A stretch of 64,000 bases of DNA. It comes from CAWEHU01 sp963808965. GTDB lineage: Bacteria; Pseudomonadota; Alphaproteobacteria; Acetobacterales; Acetobacteraceae. This document shows positions 8,917 through 17,523 of this stretch, one piece after another. Each line of letters opens with the position of its first letter. Within the stretch, counting starts at the first letter, position 1. A program made the position numbers and the translations under genes. Where the stretch lies: assembly GCA_963808965.1 (NCBI GenBank), contig CAWEHU010000028.1, positions 96,442 through 160,441 on the forward strand, given 5' to 3'. Under the pieces are notes generated by a model. That model did not search any database. It saw nothing but the letters and a program-made list of their open reading frames with translations, and was not told the origin of the DNA.

Positions 8917-9276
8917 TTAGCGAGCGCCGCTGCCGGAAGCGCCTCCGCTTGTGCCAGCCCCGGTCCCCGAGCCCGCGGAGGTACCCATACCGCCCATCGA
9001 CCCGGTGTTGCCCATTCCGGTGCTGTTACCCGTTCCGGTGCCGGAGCTGCTGGAGCCGCTGCCCATCGTTCCCGAGCTGGTGCCGGTTCCCATGCTGCCA
9101 CTCCCCGAGCCGGCGCCGCCGGTCGTCCCGCCGGACGGGCCGGTGCCCATACTGCTGCCGCCGGTCGCGCCGGAGTTCCCGAGGCCCGCGCCCACCCCGG
9201 CGCCTGGGGAAGCTTGCGCGAACGCCGCGCCTGAGAGGCCGAAAGTCAGAGCCGAGGCGAGTAGAATCGTCTTCAT
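8917..9276 (-). CDS. Secreted Gly/Ser/Thr-rich low-complexity protein
   Basis: A 119-residue protein with a classical signal peptide (MKTILLASALTFGLSGAAFA, cut after AFA) and a mature part made almost wholly of Gly, Ser, Thr, Ala and a few Met (SGTMGSGSSSSGTGTGNS). No domain is recognisable. Such proteins occur in many Rhodospirillales as small exported proteins of unknown role; the composition fits a disordered periplasmic or surface protein. It is convergent with the HAD gene. Confidence 0.7.
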   Translation of the reverse strand: MKTILLASALTFGLSGAAFAQASPGAGVGAGLGNSGATGGSSMGTGPSGGTTGGAGSGSGSMGTGTSSGTMGSGSSSSGTGTGNSTGMGNTGSMGGMGTSAGSGTGAGTSGGASGSGAR

Positions 9277-9427
9277 TGGTCGTCTCCTGATCGAGCCGGG
9301 CTTTCGCTGCCGGGCCGGCCGGAGGGTTCCGGCCGATGCGGGGCAGAACGGCGTTCGGGAGAAAGAGGTTCGGCGTCGTTACGGGCGACGGGGTAACGGT
9401 TCGCGGAGGCCGACGGCGATCGGGGAG

Positions 9428-10048
9428 TCAGGCGTGGCCGGCGTGGCCGGACAGCAGCAACGGGTCGATCTTCAGCTTGGCGAGCGCCCGGCGCCATTTC
9501 GTGTCGTGGTCGGCGTCGAACAGCAGTCTTTCGTCCGGGCCGACCGAGAGCCAGGCATTCTGGTGAATCTCGGCGTCGAGCTGGCCCGGACCCCAGCCGG
9601 CGTAACCGAGCGCCAGGATGCCCTGCCGCGGCCCGCCGCCCTCGGCGATGGCCTTGAGCACGTCGAGACTCGCGGTCAGCGCCAACGCGTCCGTCACGCG
9701 CAGGCTGCCATCGCCGGTCCAGTCCGCCGTATGCAGAACGAAACCGCGGGCGTTATCGACGGGGCCACCGGCGCAAAGCCGGATTCTGCGCGCCGGGGGC
9801 ACCGGCTCCACCTCGAGCTGGCGCAGCAGATCCTCGAAGCTCGGACGTTCGATGGGGCGATTGACCACGATCCCCATTGCCCCGTCCTCGGTGTGAGCGC
9901 ACACGTAGATCACGCTCTGAGCGAAGCGAGGATCGGCCATCGCGGGCATGGCGATCAGTAGCTGGCCGGTGAGGAAGGCGCCCGTCTTCGCTTCGGGCTC
10001 CTCATCGGAACGATCGGCATCGCGGCGACCGGGAGGTTTCTTGGCCAT
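9428..10048 (-). CDS. YqgE/AlgH family protein (UPF0301)
   Basis: About 206 residues from the ATG at 10048; an in-frame codon at 10096 would add 16 residues. The UPF0301 pattern is clear: FLTGQLLIAMPAMADPRFAQ at the start of the domain, VIYVCAHTEDGAMGIVVNRP, LCAGGPVDNARGFVLH, and ALGYAGWGPGQLDAEI. The biochemical role of this widely conserved family is not established. The protein is cytosolic. It is divergent from the peroxiredoxin gene at 10146. Confidence 0.9.
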   Translation of the reverse strand: MAKKPPGRRDADRSDEEPEAKTGAFLTGQLLIAMPAMADPRFAQSVIYVCAHTEDGAMGIVVNRPIERPSFEDLLRQLEVEPVPPARRIRLCAGGPVDNARGFVLHTADWTGDGSLRVTDALALTASLDVLKAIAEGGGPRQGILALGYAGWGPGQLDAEIHQNAWLSVGPDERLLFDADHDTKWRRALAKLKIDPLLLSGHAGHA

Positions 10049-10145
10049 GCGGCGAATCTGGGAGCGACGGTGGGAAGCTGCAAGCTGGCGTGACATCCCT
10101 GTTGCGGCAGACTAGGTATCCCGCCAGTCACGGAAGAGGGAGCGA

Positions 10146-10634
10146 ATGGCTATGGCCATCAAGGTCGGCGACACGATTCCATCCATGAAGGTGATGACCG
10201 CGACGCCGGACGGGCCGAAAGAGGTGTCGACGGACGACATCTTCAAGGGGAAGAAGGTCGTGTTGTTCGCGACGCCAGGCGCGTTCACGCCGACCTGCAG
10301 CGCGCGGCATCTGCCGGGGTTTCTGGAGAACGCCGAGGCGATCAAGGGCAAGGGCGTGGACAAGATCGTCTGCATGGCGGTCAACGACGCATTCGTCATG
10401 GGCGCATGGGCGCGCGAGGCGGGCGTGAGCGACCGCGTGGTCATGCTGGCGGATGGGTCGGGTTTGCTCACGAAGGCGCTGGGCCTCGAGCTCGACCTCA
10501 TAGGCCGGGGGCTCGGGATGCGGAGTCAGCGCTTCGCCCTCGTCGCGCAAGACGGCAAGGTGACGCATCTCGCGGTGGAGCCGCCCGGCGGCTTCGACGT
10601 CAGCCGGGCCGAGTCGATTCTCGCGCAGCTCTGA
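10146..10634 (+). CDS. Peroxiredoxin (Prx5-type)
   Basis: A 162-residue thiol peroxidase of the AhpC/TSA Prx5 class. The peroxidatic cysteine is Cys51 in ATPGAFTPTCSARHLPGF. No second cysteine is placed for an atypical resolving role except Cys77 in VDKIVCMAVND, the position seen in glutaredoxin-dependent Prx5 proteins. It reduces peroxides in the cytosol. A rhodanese gene follows 37 bases later on the same strand, suggesting a small thiol-related unit. Confidence 0.9.
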   Translation: MAMAIKVGDTIPSMKVMTATPDGPKEVSTDDIFKGKKVVLFATPGAFTPTCSARHLPGFLENAEAIKGKGVDKIVCMAVNDAFVMGAWAREAGVSDRVVMLADGSGLLTKALGLELDLIGRGLGMRSQRFALVAQDGKVTHLAVEPPGGFDVSRAESILAQL

Positions 10635-10671
10635 GGTGTTGCTCTGAAGCGATCGGGAGCGGGGTGCCAGG

Positions 10672-11082
10672 ATGGTTGAGAATGTGCCGCCACGTCAGGT
10701 ATGGGAAACCCTCAAGCAGAATCCGGACGCGCAGCTCGTCGACGTGCGCACCGACGTCGAATGGAATTTCGTCGGCGTACCCGACCTCGCAGAGGCCGGC
10801 AAAGAGGCGGTTCTGATCCCGTGGCAGGTTTACCCTTCCATGCAGGTGAACAGCGCCTTTGGGGATCAGCTCAAGCAGGCCGGCTTCACGCCCCAGCATC
10901 ACATCTTCTTCTTGTGCCGCTCGGGCGTGCGCAGCGTGGCCGCGGCGAAGGCGGCGCAGGCTGCGGGTTTTCCGCACACCTATAATATAGTCGACGGGTT
11001 CGAAGGTCCGGCCGACGCGGAAGGTCATCGCGGGACCGAAGCCGGTTGGAAGGCAGAGGGCCTGCCCTGGCGGCAGCGATAG
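10672..11082 (+). CDS. Rhodanese-like sulfurtransferase
   Basis: A 136-residue single rhodanese domain: LVDVRTDVEWNFVGVPDL at the N-terminus and the active-site loop with Cys82 in FFLCRSGVRSVAAA, ending GFPHTYNIVDGFEGPAD. The loop CRSGVR is the canonical sulfur-binding cradle, so it should be an active sulfur carrier. It is downstream of the peroxiredoxin; the substrate is not evident. Confidence 0.9.
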   Translation: MVENVPPRQVWETLKQNPDAQLVDVRTDVEWNFVGVPDLAEAGKEAVLIPWQVYPSMQVNSAFGDQLKQAGFTPQHHIFFLCRSGVRSVAAAKAAQAAGFPHTYNIVDGFEGPADAEGHRGTEAGWKAEGLPWRQR

Positions 11083-11088
11083 GCGGGC

Positions 11089-11935
11089 TCAGGACACCGG
11101 CACGTCGTAGAGCACGCGCACGACCAGCATCCACGGATAGCGGGTGTCGATCACCGTGCCATCGGGCGCGGCCAACTTTCCGTCCGGCGTCGTCGGAACG
11201 TGCTTCATCGTCACCGCATCGTCCACATTGCCGCCGACGACACTCAGCATCCCAGGCTGCGCCTGCACCACAATGTCGCAATGGCCGGGAAATCGGCCGG
11301 CGGGAAGACTGTCATAGGTGACCCCTCCTGCGCGCCCCCGCCCGAGGCAGATCAGATCGCCTGGCCGCGGCGCGTAGTTTTCCAGACGCTCGGCGGTAAT
11401 CGCCCAGCCCGCGATCTGGCCGAGCGCCATCTGTTTCGCGACGTTGATGTAATCCGAGTGGTTGATCGCGTACGGAAAGCGAGGTCCCGCGCCGGCCGTT
11501 CGCATCACGTAGGAAATGAAGGCGGCCGACCAGGCATATCGCCAGTCCTCTCCTGCGGGGAACTCGTTCCCGAACTCGTCGTGTTTCCCGGTCCAGGCAG
11601 TTTGCGGCTCCTCGGCGTTGATGCCGAGCCACCAATATTCCCCGACCCGCTGCCAGATTCCGGCCCAGCGTTCCGGCTTCTCCTCCGGAAGCGGGGGCGG
11701 GCGGGTGCCGGGTGGATCGTCGTCCACCAGCTTGTCGAACAGGCGCCACTCCCGAAGCGCGATCCCGACCACGGAGTCGCGTGCGAACGGCTCGTACGGC
11801 TTGCGGGCAAAGTCGGGCACATGAGCGTCGGGAAAGACGGGGCGCGGACGCGCGCACGCCGGAGGCGGCCGTCGTCGGCTTCTGCGCGCAGGCAGCGAGC
11901 CCGATCAGCATGAACGCGGAGGCAACCTTTCTCAC
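11089..11935 (-). CDS. DUF2272 lipoprotein (one apparent frameshift)
   Basis: The N-terminus reads MRKVASAFMLIGLAACAQKP, a lipoprotein signal with LAAC lipobox, and the body has the DUF2272 pattern (WAGIWQRVGEYWWLGINAEE, WSAAFISYVMRTAGAG, PRPGDLICLGRG, GHCDIVVQ), a cysteine-peptidase-like fold of unproven activity. The two parts are in different frames, with the change at or near the four-C run at about 11843-11850, so a one-base indel in a homopolymer is likely. The GTG start at 11935 overlaps the stop of the upstream oxidase gene as GTGA. Total length is about 282 residues when repaired. Confidence 0.8.
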
Positions 11936-13065
11936 GAATGTAGCCGCCCGAGCCGGAACAGTGAAAGGTCGAACCGCGTCTTCCCGGTGATTGCGAGGTC
12001 AGCAAGGATTTCCCCGATCACGCTACAGAATTTGTAGCCGTGACCGGAACAGGGCGAAGCGACGGTGACTTGCGGATTATCGGGAAGCGCGTCGATAACG
12101 AAATGCTCGTCCGGGGTATTCGTGAACATGCAGGCGGCAAGCCTCATCGTCGGGCCATCCGCGAGCGGGAAGTAGCGGCGGATCGCGGCCCGAAGCACCG
12201 CCTCGTCCTCGAACGTGCAGTCGCGAAAGGCGCCGTCCGGATCGACAGTCTCGCCGCGATGATGGTACCGGCCTATCTTGAACCCCGGCATCCCCCAGAT
12301 CGGCAAGCCGTAGTAGCGGCCCTCATCGGTCAGAAGGTTGAAGACGGGAAAGCGATCCGAGCGGAATAGGGCCGGCTGTTGCGGCTGGAACCAGCCGAGC
12401 ACCTGGCGCTCCGGCGTCGCTGCTTCCGCGAGAGGCGGGACGAATTGGCCTATCCACGGCCCGGCGCTGACGATCAGCTTGGCCGCTTCGTATTGAGCGC
12501 GCTCGGTACTTACCCGTACGCCGCCATTCGCTGGCTCCCAGCCGAGCACGCGCTCCCGCGCGTGGATATCGGCCCCTTCCGCCTGCGCTAGCATTACATG
12601 TGCGACGATCGCCCGCTCGGAAGCCACGAAACCGCCCTGAGGCTGGAATACTGCGAGATGCTGCGACGGCAGAGCATAGCCGGGAAAGCGGGCCGAGAGG
12701 GCGCGAGAGTCAAAGATTTCGTGCGGCAGATCATGCTCTCGGCATGAATGGAGGGAACTGAGGAACACCGCGCTGTCCGGCGGGCCGGCGTCGACCGAGC
12801 CCGTTATGAACAGGAGTTGCTCGCCGAAAAGCCGCTCCGTCTCGCGCCAGTTCTCATAGGCGCGGCGCAGAAGGGGCACGTATTTCGGACTTTCGTAATA
12901 GGCAAGGCGGATGATCCGGGTCAGTCCGTGGCTCGAGCCCATGGCGTGGGGAATGTCGAACCGCTCGAGGCCAAGCACGCGCTGCCCGCGCCGGGCGAGA
13001 TGCCAACAGGCTGCGCTTCCCATGCCGCCGACGCCGAGCACGATAACGTCATACGATTCGCGCAT
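11932..13065 (-). CDS. N-methyl-tryptophan/sarcosine oxidase-like flavoenzyme
   Basis: A 377-residue monomeric sarcosine oxidase family protein, closest in pattern to SolA. The dinucleotide-binding motif is VIVLGVGGMGSAACWHLARRG at the N-terminus; GSSHGLTRIIRLAYYE and the late CMFTNTPDEHFVIDALP are diagnostic, with Cys in AACMFTNTP at the position of the 8-alpha-cysteinyl-FAD link. It oxidises N-methyl amino acids to formaldehyde and hydrogen peroxide. The DUF2272 lipoprotein gene overlaps its stop codon. Exact substrate is uncertain. Confidence 0.85.
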   Translation of the reverse strand: MRESYDVIVLGVGGMGSAACWHLARRGQRVLGLERFDIPHAMGSSHGLTRIIRLAYYESPKYVPLLRRAYENWRETERLFGEQLLFITGSVDAGPPDSAVFLSSLHSCREHDLPHEIFDSRALSARFPGYALPSQHLAVFQPQGGFVASERAIVAHVMLAQAEGADIHARERVLGWEPANGGVRVSTERAQYEAAKLIVSAGPWIGQFVPPLAEAATPERQVLGWFQPQQPALFRSDRFPVFNLLTDEGRYYGLPIWGMPGFKIGRYHHRGETVDPDGAFRDCTFEDEAVLRAAIRRYFPLADGPTMRLAACMFTNTPDEHFVIDALPDNPQVTVASPCSGHGYKFCSVIGEILADLAITGKTRFDLSLFRLGRLHS

Positions 13066-13196
13066 GTGGTAAAACTAGCCTGCCCGTTGCGTGTGCCGGA
13101 AGGGCGCCGTGTCTCACAGCGCGCGCTTCAGACCCGGTTCGTGTCAACTACGCGAGAAAAAACAGTGCAGCGACGAACCGGAGCCCACTCTGGCAT

Positions 13197-14291
13197 TCAC
13201 GCCCGGTCCGGAAACAGTTCGCGCAATCCTGCCTCGCTCGCTTCGCACCGGCCGCGCTCGGTGATGAGTCCCGTGACCAGCCGGGCCGGCGTTACGTCGA
13301 AGGCCGGATTAGCGGCCGGACTGTCGCCCGCAGCGACCCGCACCGTTGCGATGGAGCCGTCGAGCGCGCGGCCCGTCACGGTCGTGACCTCGGTTCCCGC
13401 GCGCTCTTCGATCGGGATCTCCTGCAATCCGTCCGACACCGCCCAGTCGATCGTCGACGATGGCAGCGCCACCCAGAACGGCACGCCATTGTCGTGCGCC
13501 GCGAGCGCCTTGAGATAGGTGCCGATCTTGTTCGCCACGTCGCCGCTGCGCGTCACGCGGTCGGTCCCGACGATCACCAAATCCACTTTGTCCCGTTGCA
13601 TGAGGTGTCCGCCGGCGTTGTCCGCGATCACCGTATGCGCGACACCGTGCCGCCCGAGCTCCCACGCGGTGAGCGCGGTGCCCTGGTTCCGCGGGCGGGT
13701 TTCGTCGACCCAGACATGGACGCCGATCCCCTTATCGTGCGCCTTGTAGATGGGCGCGAGCGCCGTGCCCCAGTCCACGGTGGCGAGCCACCCCGCATTG
13801 CAATGGGTGAGGACGTTCACGCGCTCGCCCCGCTTCTTGCGCGCCGCTTCCTCGATCAGCGGAAGCCCGTGATGGCCGATGGCCTCGCACTGCGCTACGT
13901 CTTCCGCGCAGATCGCCGCCGCTTCCTCGTACGCCACCCGCACGCGCTCGGAGGCCTTCGTGTTGCGCAGACGAGTCAGCATCCGTTCTATCGCCCAGCG
14001 GAGATTGACGGCGGTCGGACGAACTTCGGCCAGCATGGCGGCGTCGCGCTCCATCGCGGCGCTCGAGGGGTCCTGTCTCAATGCGAGGCAGAGCCCGTAA
14101 GCCGCGACCGCTCCGATCAGCGGCGCTCCGCGTACCTGCATGGAGCGGATCGCGTGCGCGACTCCGCCGGAGTCGGTCAGCCGCAGGATCTCGATCTTCC
14201 AGGGTAGCTTCGTCTGATCGAAGATGTGTACGGACCAACCGTCCTGTTCGTTGACCCAGACGCTCCGATAAGGCGTGCCGTCGACTCTCAT
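13197..14291 (-). CDS. mtnA: Methylthioribose-1-phosphate isomerase
   Basis: A 364-residue eIF2B-alpha-related isomerase of the methionine salvage pathway, converting methylthioribose-1-P to methylthioribulose-1-P. Visible motifs are MQVRGAPLIGAVAAYG (substrate binding), VLTHCNAGWLATVDWGTALA with the catalytic Cys, VWVDETRPRNQG, and VGTDRVTRSGDVANKIGTY with the catalytic Asp. Full length and intact. No other mtn gene is in the window, but speD and speE, which generate methylthioadenosine, are at 44 kb. Confidence 0.93.
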   Translation of the reverse strand: MRVDGTPYRSVWVNEQDGWSVHIFDQTKLPWKIEILRLTDSGGVAHAIRSMQVRGAPLIGAVAAYGLCLALRQDPSSAAMERDAAMLAEVRPTAVNLRWAIERMLTRLRNTKASERVRVAYEEAAAICAEDVAQCEAIGHHGLPLIEEAARKKRGERVNVLTHCNAGWLATVDWGTALAPIYKAHDKGIGVHVWVDETRPRNQGTALTAWELGRHGVAHTVIADNAGGHLMQRDKVDLVIVGTDRVTRSGDVANKIGTYLKALAAHDNGVPFWVALPSSTIDWAVSDGLQEIPIEERAGTEVTTVTGRALDGSIATVRVAAGDSPAANPAFDVTPARLVTGLITERGRCEASEAGLRELFPDRA

Positions 14292-14384
14292 AGGCGCTCA
14301 ATCCTCAAGCATTTTCCGAGACACTGCATGCGGATCTCGGGCCGCCGCAAGGCTCGGAGCCGGCGAACGAAGCGAGTTCGGAAA

Positions 14385-14897
14385 CTAGCTCCGCTGATGC
14401 AGGACGCAGACCAGCGTAAAGAGACGCCGGGCCGTCGCGAAGTCGATGGCGACCTTGCCTTCCAGCCGCTGCATCATCAGGGCTGCGCCTTCATTGTGGA
14501 GACCGCGCCGTCCCATGTCGATGGCTTGAATGCGCGACTCTCGTCCTTCCTCGACCGCCTTGAGGTGGCTGTCGACGAGGAGATGATAATCCTTGATCAA
14601 GCTGCGGAAGGGACCAAGCGCCAGGATGAGGGCGCTGAGCGGGTGCTCTTCCGGGTCGCGGACGTCGAACACCAGCCGGCCTTCCTGAATCGAGAGATGC
14701 AGGGCGTACGGACCCGGTTCGGGTCGGGCACCAAGCAACGAGAACCGGTTTTCCGCTTCGAGATCCGCGACGGCGCGCTCCCGGTCGGCTTCGAGGATGG
14801 GCGACAGGCGCGTCAGGGCCTCGCCGTCGAGCACGACGCGAAGCAGCCGCCCTGCGGAATTGCCGCCCGCCGCCTCAGTCGGGGCGGGGTCAGTCAC
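14385..14897 (-). CDS. UPF0262 family protein
   Basis: A 170-residue cytosolic protein matching the alphaproteobacterial UPF0262 family, recognisable by ERAVADLEAENRFSLLG, GPYALHLSIQEGRLVFDV and the C-terminal IQAIDMGRRGLHNEGAALMM with RLFTLVCVLHQR. Function unknown. It overlaps the upstream DUF983 gene by eight bases, so the two form a transcriptional unit. Confidence 0.85.
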   Translation of the reverse strand: MTDPAPTEAAGGNSAGRLLRVVLDGEALTRLSPILEADRERAVADLEAENRFSLLGARPEPGPYALHLSIQEGRLVFDVRDPEEHPLSALILALGPFRSLIKDYHLLVDSHLKAVEEGRESRIQAIDMGRRGLHNEGAALMMQRLEGKVAIDFATARRLFTLVCVLHQRS

Positions 14898-15306
14898 CGT
14901 CGTCGCTTTTCAACATGCCGAGCTTGAGCATCAGTCCCACTGTCCCGCCTTTGACCGGACGCAGAAACGCGAGCGCCATGAAAAACGTGAGCGGCAGAAA
15001 GATGACCGCGAGCAGCGCCGCCGACGGATCGTAGGATTTCTGCATCCAGAGCATCAGCGGCACGACGATATGCCCGACGATCACGATCGTGAAATAGGGC
15101 GGCGCATCGTCCGCGCGTGCGAGGCCGAGTGGTGCGCCACAATTGGTGCAGGCCGGGACGACGCGCAAATAGCCGGCGAACAGATTTGTTTTCCCGCACG
15201 CCGGGCACCTGTTCATCAGCCCGCGGCCGATGGCGGTTCCGAGCGGAGGCAAGGGCCAGGGGGGCAGTTTCGGCGTGCGATCGGGCTGCCAGGAGGTCGG
15301 AGCCAT
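14890..15306 (-). CDS. DUF983 zinc-ribbon membrane protein
   Basis: A 138-residue protein with an N-terminal zinc ribbon, two CxxC pairs (RCPACGKTNLF and ACTNCGAPLG), followed by two membrane segments (YFTIVIVGHIVVPLMLWM and a second around LLAVIFLPLTFFMALAFL). This is the DUF983 pattern; in some bacteria these genes lie next to cytochrome oxidase genes, but here the neighbour is UPF0262. No function is assigned. Start at ATG 15306. Confidence 0.85.
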   Translation of the reverse strand: MAPTSWQPDRTPKLPPWPLPPLGTAIGRGLMNRCPACGKTNLFAGYLRVVPACTNCGAPLGLARADDAPPYFTIVIVGHIVVPLMLWMQKSYDPSAALLAVIFLPLTFFMALAFLRPVKGGTVGLMLKLGMLKSDDGD

Positions 15307-15471
15307 CGGGCGTTCCTCGTGGGGTGTGTTGACCGGTGGCGAAGGTTAACCGCGGAAACGGGTTCGAGACAGCCCGCCGACGCCCGAGGGGCTGACTTGC
15401 TCGCCGGTGCGCCACGTATCAAGAGCAGGGGCAGGAGCGGGCCTGCTGGCGAAGCGGGCTATGTTGCCCGA

Positions 15472-16185
15472 TCACTTCCGGCGGTAGAGCGCCCAGGCTT
15501 CCTTTTCCCCTGCGATAGTCTCCCACGACCCGGACAATTCGAAGACGGCGTGGTGCATCGGAATCTCGTAAATCGCGAAGACTCGGTCGGAAGCCGGATG
15601 GCGCTGCTCGATCCTTCTCAACAGCGGGCGAAGGACATCTGGCCCAAAAGGGTTGTAGAGGAAATAGACCGTGTCTCCGCCAGGCGGGTCGAAGGTGAGG
15701 GCATCCCCCCGGAAGAGTTCGATCCTGAAACAGCGCTGCGATGGACTGCGGTACTTCCTTAGGTTCTGTTCGGCGATGTCGGCCAGCGAGGGCAGTAGCT
15801 CGACGCCGATGATCGACCGGAACGGATAATCCGAGGCGATCAGCAAGGCCCGGCCCATACCGGCCCCGAAATCGATAAAGGTGAACTCGCTGAGATCAGC
15901 CGGGACTTGACGCAGCCGTGCATGCAGGCGCTTGGGAAGCACCGCTTGGTAATAGCTGCGGCTCTGGGTGCTCTGCTCGAGAGTGGCGCCCAAAGCCCCG
16001 AGCGGGATGGCGCCATGCGTCCTCGTTCCGTAGGTCCGGTCGAACTCCGAGCTTTCCGCGTTCCGCCGCCGAGCGCTCGGAGACAGGGCATTGCGGGCCA
16101 CGAAATGGACGGTTTTGGGGACCAGCTTCAGCGAGCCGAGCAGGCCATGACGTCTAAGCCTCTGCGGCAAACTGGCGATGCTCAT
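15472..16185 (-). CDS. Class I SAM methyltransferase (YNPF subfamily), paralog 1
   Basis: A 237-residue protein with a basic N-terminal helix and a Rossmann methyltransferase core: motif I FTFIDFGAGMGRALLIAS, acidic loop VIGVEL-like IIGVELLPSLADIA, and a post-IV motif VYFLYNPFGPDVL. It is clearly paralogous to the gene at 31732 (same FDR-TYG N-terminal block, same YNPF motif). Its ATG overlaps the stop of the upstream GNAT-like gene as ATGA. The acceptor substrate is unknown; the pairing with FemAB/BioF2-like acyltransferases suggests a cell-surface or small-molecule modification. Confidence 0.75.
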   Translation of the reverse strand: MSIASLPQRLRRHGLLGSLKLVPKTVHFVARNALSPSARRRNAESSEFDRTYGTRTHGAIPLGALGATLEQSTQSRSYYQAVLPKRLHARLRQVPADLSEFTFIDFGAGMGRALLIASDYPFRSIIGVELLPSLADIAEQNLRKYRSPSQRCFRIELFRGDALTFDPPGGDTVYFLYNPFGPDVLRPLLRRIEQRHPASDRVFAIYEIPMHHAVFELSGSWETIAGEKEAWALYRRK

Positions 16186-17207
16186 GCTTCCTCTCGCACA
16201 ATCGCGTGCTTGAGCTCCTGCTCGGCCCGCGGAGCCCGATCCGAACCGGAACTCCGCCCAAAGACCTTTTCCGCATCGCTCCGCTTCCCCACTGACCAGC
16301 CACCGATCAAATCCTTGACCTTGCCCTTTATCGCAAATCGGTCAAGTAATGCCGCAATCATATCGGTAATTCTTTCGAAAACATTCAAGCAGTAAGCCAG
16401 TATAAAGTTCAAAGGCCTCGGCCGAAAGTAATACACTTTTGCGGTCCTGATACAATCGGTCGAGAAGAAGGATTTATAGGCGAGGTGGGTTTCGCCAAAG
16501 TCAAGCCAATCGAACTTCTGCTCTTCGAAGAATTTGCGCAGGATGATTAGAAAACAGACCGTCCCTGGGGACCATTTTTCATATTGCTCATCATATCCGA
16601 TCTGGGCGTAGCGTATGTTCTTGCCTTCCGCACGGCAAAGGACGAAGGCGATTCCCTGCCTCCCCTGCTCCAGGATATATCCTCTTATCAAGCCCAGCTC
16701 AGCTTCCGCTTGCAGTTCGGGAAGTGACCATCTCTGGTCAAGAGTTGCACCGCCCCTACGTCTCCAGCTCCTGAAAGATATATCGGTGGCTCGGCTATAG
16801 AACTCGCCCATTTCCTCTGGTGCGGAGTATTCTCTGCAGCCGGCAACCCCATCATTGGATTCAAAGAATTTCCGTAAGCTTCGCTGAAGGTTGTAGCGCG
16901 ACTTTTTCGAGAATCTGCCCAAGTAGTGGTCGAAGGAGCCGTCGAGGCGGACGAGATACCGGTTCTCGTATGATCGGACATACCGGAGCGAACCGTTCAC
17001 CATTTTGATGCGAGCCAAATCGGCGGTCACGGCCTCAAGTGAGAGCGCGACGTCGACCTGCTGCTCCAAGGCATCCCACCTCGGTCCATTCTCGCCGGGC
17101 GGAAACGGCAGTTGGTTTGGGGGACGATGAAGCCATAGCCCGGGTCGGTCGATGCTGAATAGCACCCGCCGTCCAAGACGGAAGGTTATGGGAACGCTCG
17201 ATGCCAT
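16182..17207 (-). CDS. GNAT/FemAB-type acyltransferase (BioF2-like), paralog 1
   Basis: A 341-residue protein with the double-GNAT layout of the BioF2-like/FemAB acyltransferases: YLVRLDGSFDHYLGRFSKKS (the Y-x-x-x-L-x-K-x-R-x-N-hook block ends RYNLQRSLRKF), RQGIAFVLCRAEGKNIRYAQ, and WLDFGETHLAYKSFFSTDC near the end. No signal peptide. ATG at 17207 is preferred because AGGA lies six bases before it. It overlaps the methyltransferase gene by four bases. These enzymes move acyl or aminoacyl groups to polysaccharide, peptidoglycan or lipids; the substrate here is unknown. Confidence 0.7.
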   Translation of the reverse strand: MASSVPITFRLGRRVLFSIDRPGLWLHRPPNQLPFPPGENGPRWDALEQQVDVALSLEAVTADLARIKMVNGSLRYVRSYENRYLVRLDGSFDHYLGRFSKKSRYNLQRSLRKFFESNDGVAGCREYSAPEEMGEFYSRATDISFRSWRRRGGATLDQRWSLPELQAEAELGLIRGYILEQGRQGIAFVLCRAEGKNIRYAQIGYDEQYEKWSPGTVCFLIILRKFFEEQKFDWLDFGETHLAYKSFFSTDCIRTAKVYYFRPRPLNFILAYCLNVFERITDMIAALLDRFAIKGKVKDLIGGWSVGKRSDAEKVFGRSSGSDRAPRAEQELKHAIVREEA

Positions 17208-17359
17208 CCACTTTCCTGACCACTCTTCGCAGCTTCGCTCGCCACGGCTGCTAGACACACGACTCACAAGCTGTCCCAAGCCTTGGTAGCAGAGGGGATA
17301 CGCCGTCGCCAATGGGAGGCGACATCGGCCCGCCCGTTCGGAAGGGTTGTCGAGGCCCG

Positions 17360-17377
17360 TAAATGCCATTGCATTTA
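17360..17377. promoter_or_regulatory. Candidate operator upstream of prpD (TAAATGC-N4-GCATTTA)
   Basis: A perfect seven-base inverted repeat with a four-base spacer, an AT-rich patch in an otherwise GC-rich divergent region of 316 bases between the acyltransferase gene and prpD. It is about 150 bases before the prpD start and could bind a short-chain fatty acid regulator of the methylcitrate genes; no such regulator gene is in the window. Confidence 0.4.
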
Positions 17378-17523
17378 GCCGGCGCCTGCCGGACGGGGCG
17401 GCGGCTTGCCGGCGGGCGGGCGTGATCCTACGAAGCCCGCGTCAGCGCGCATACGAACGCGGCTCACTTACTCCGTTCAGTTTCGGGTGCGCGCTTCCGC
17501 GCCTCATCCATTGGAGAAACCGC

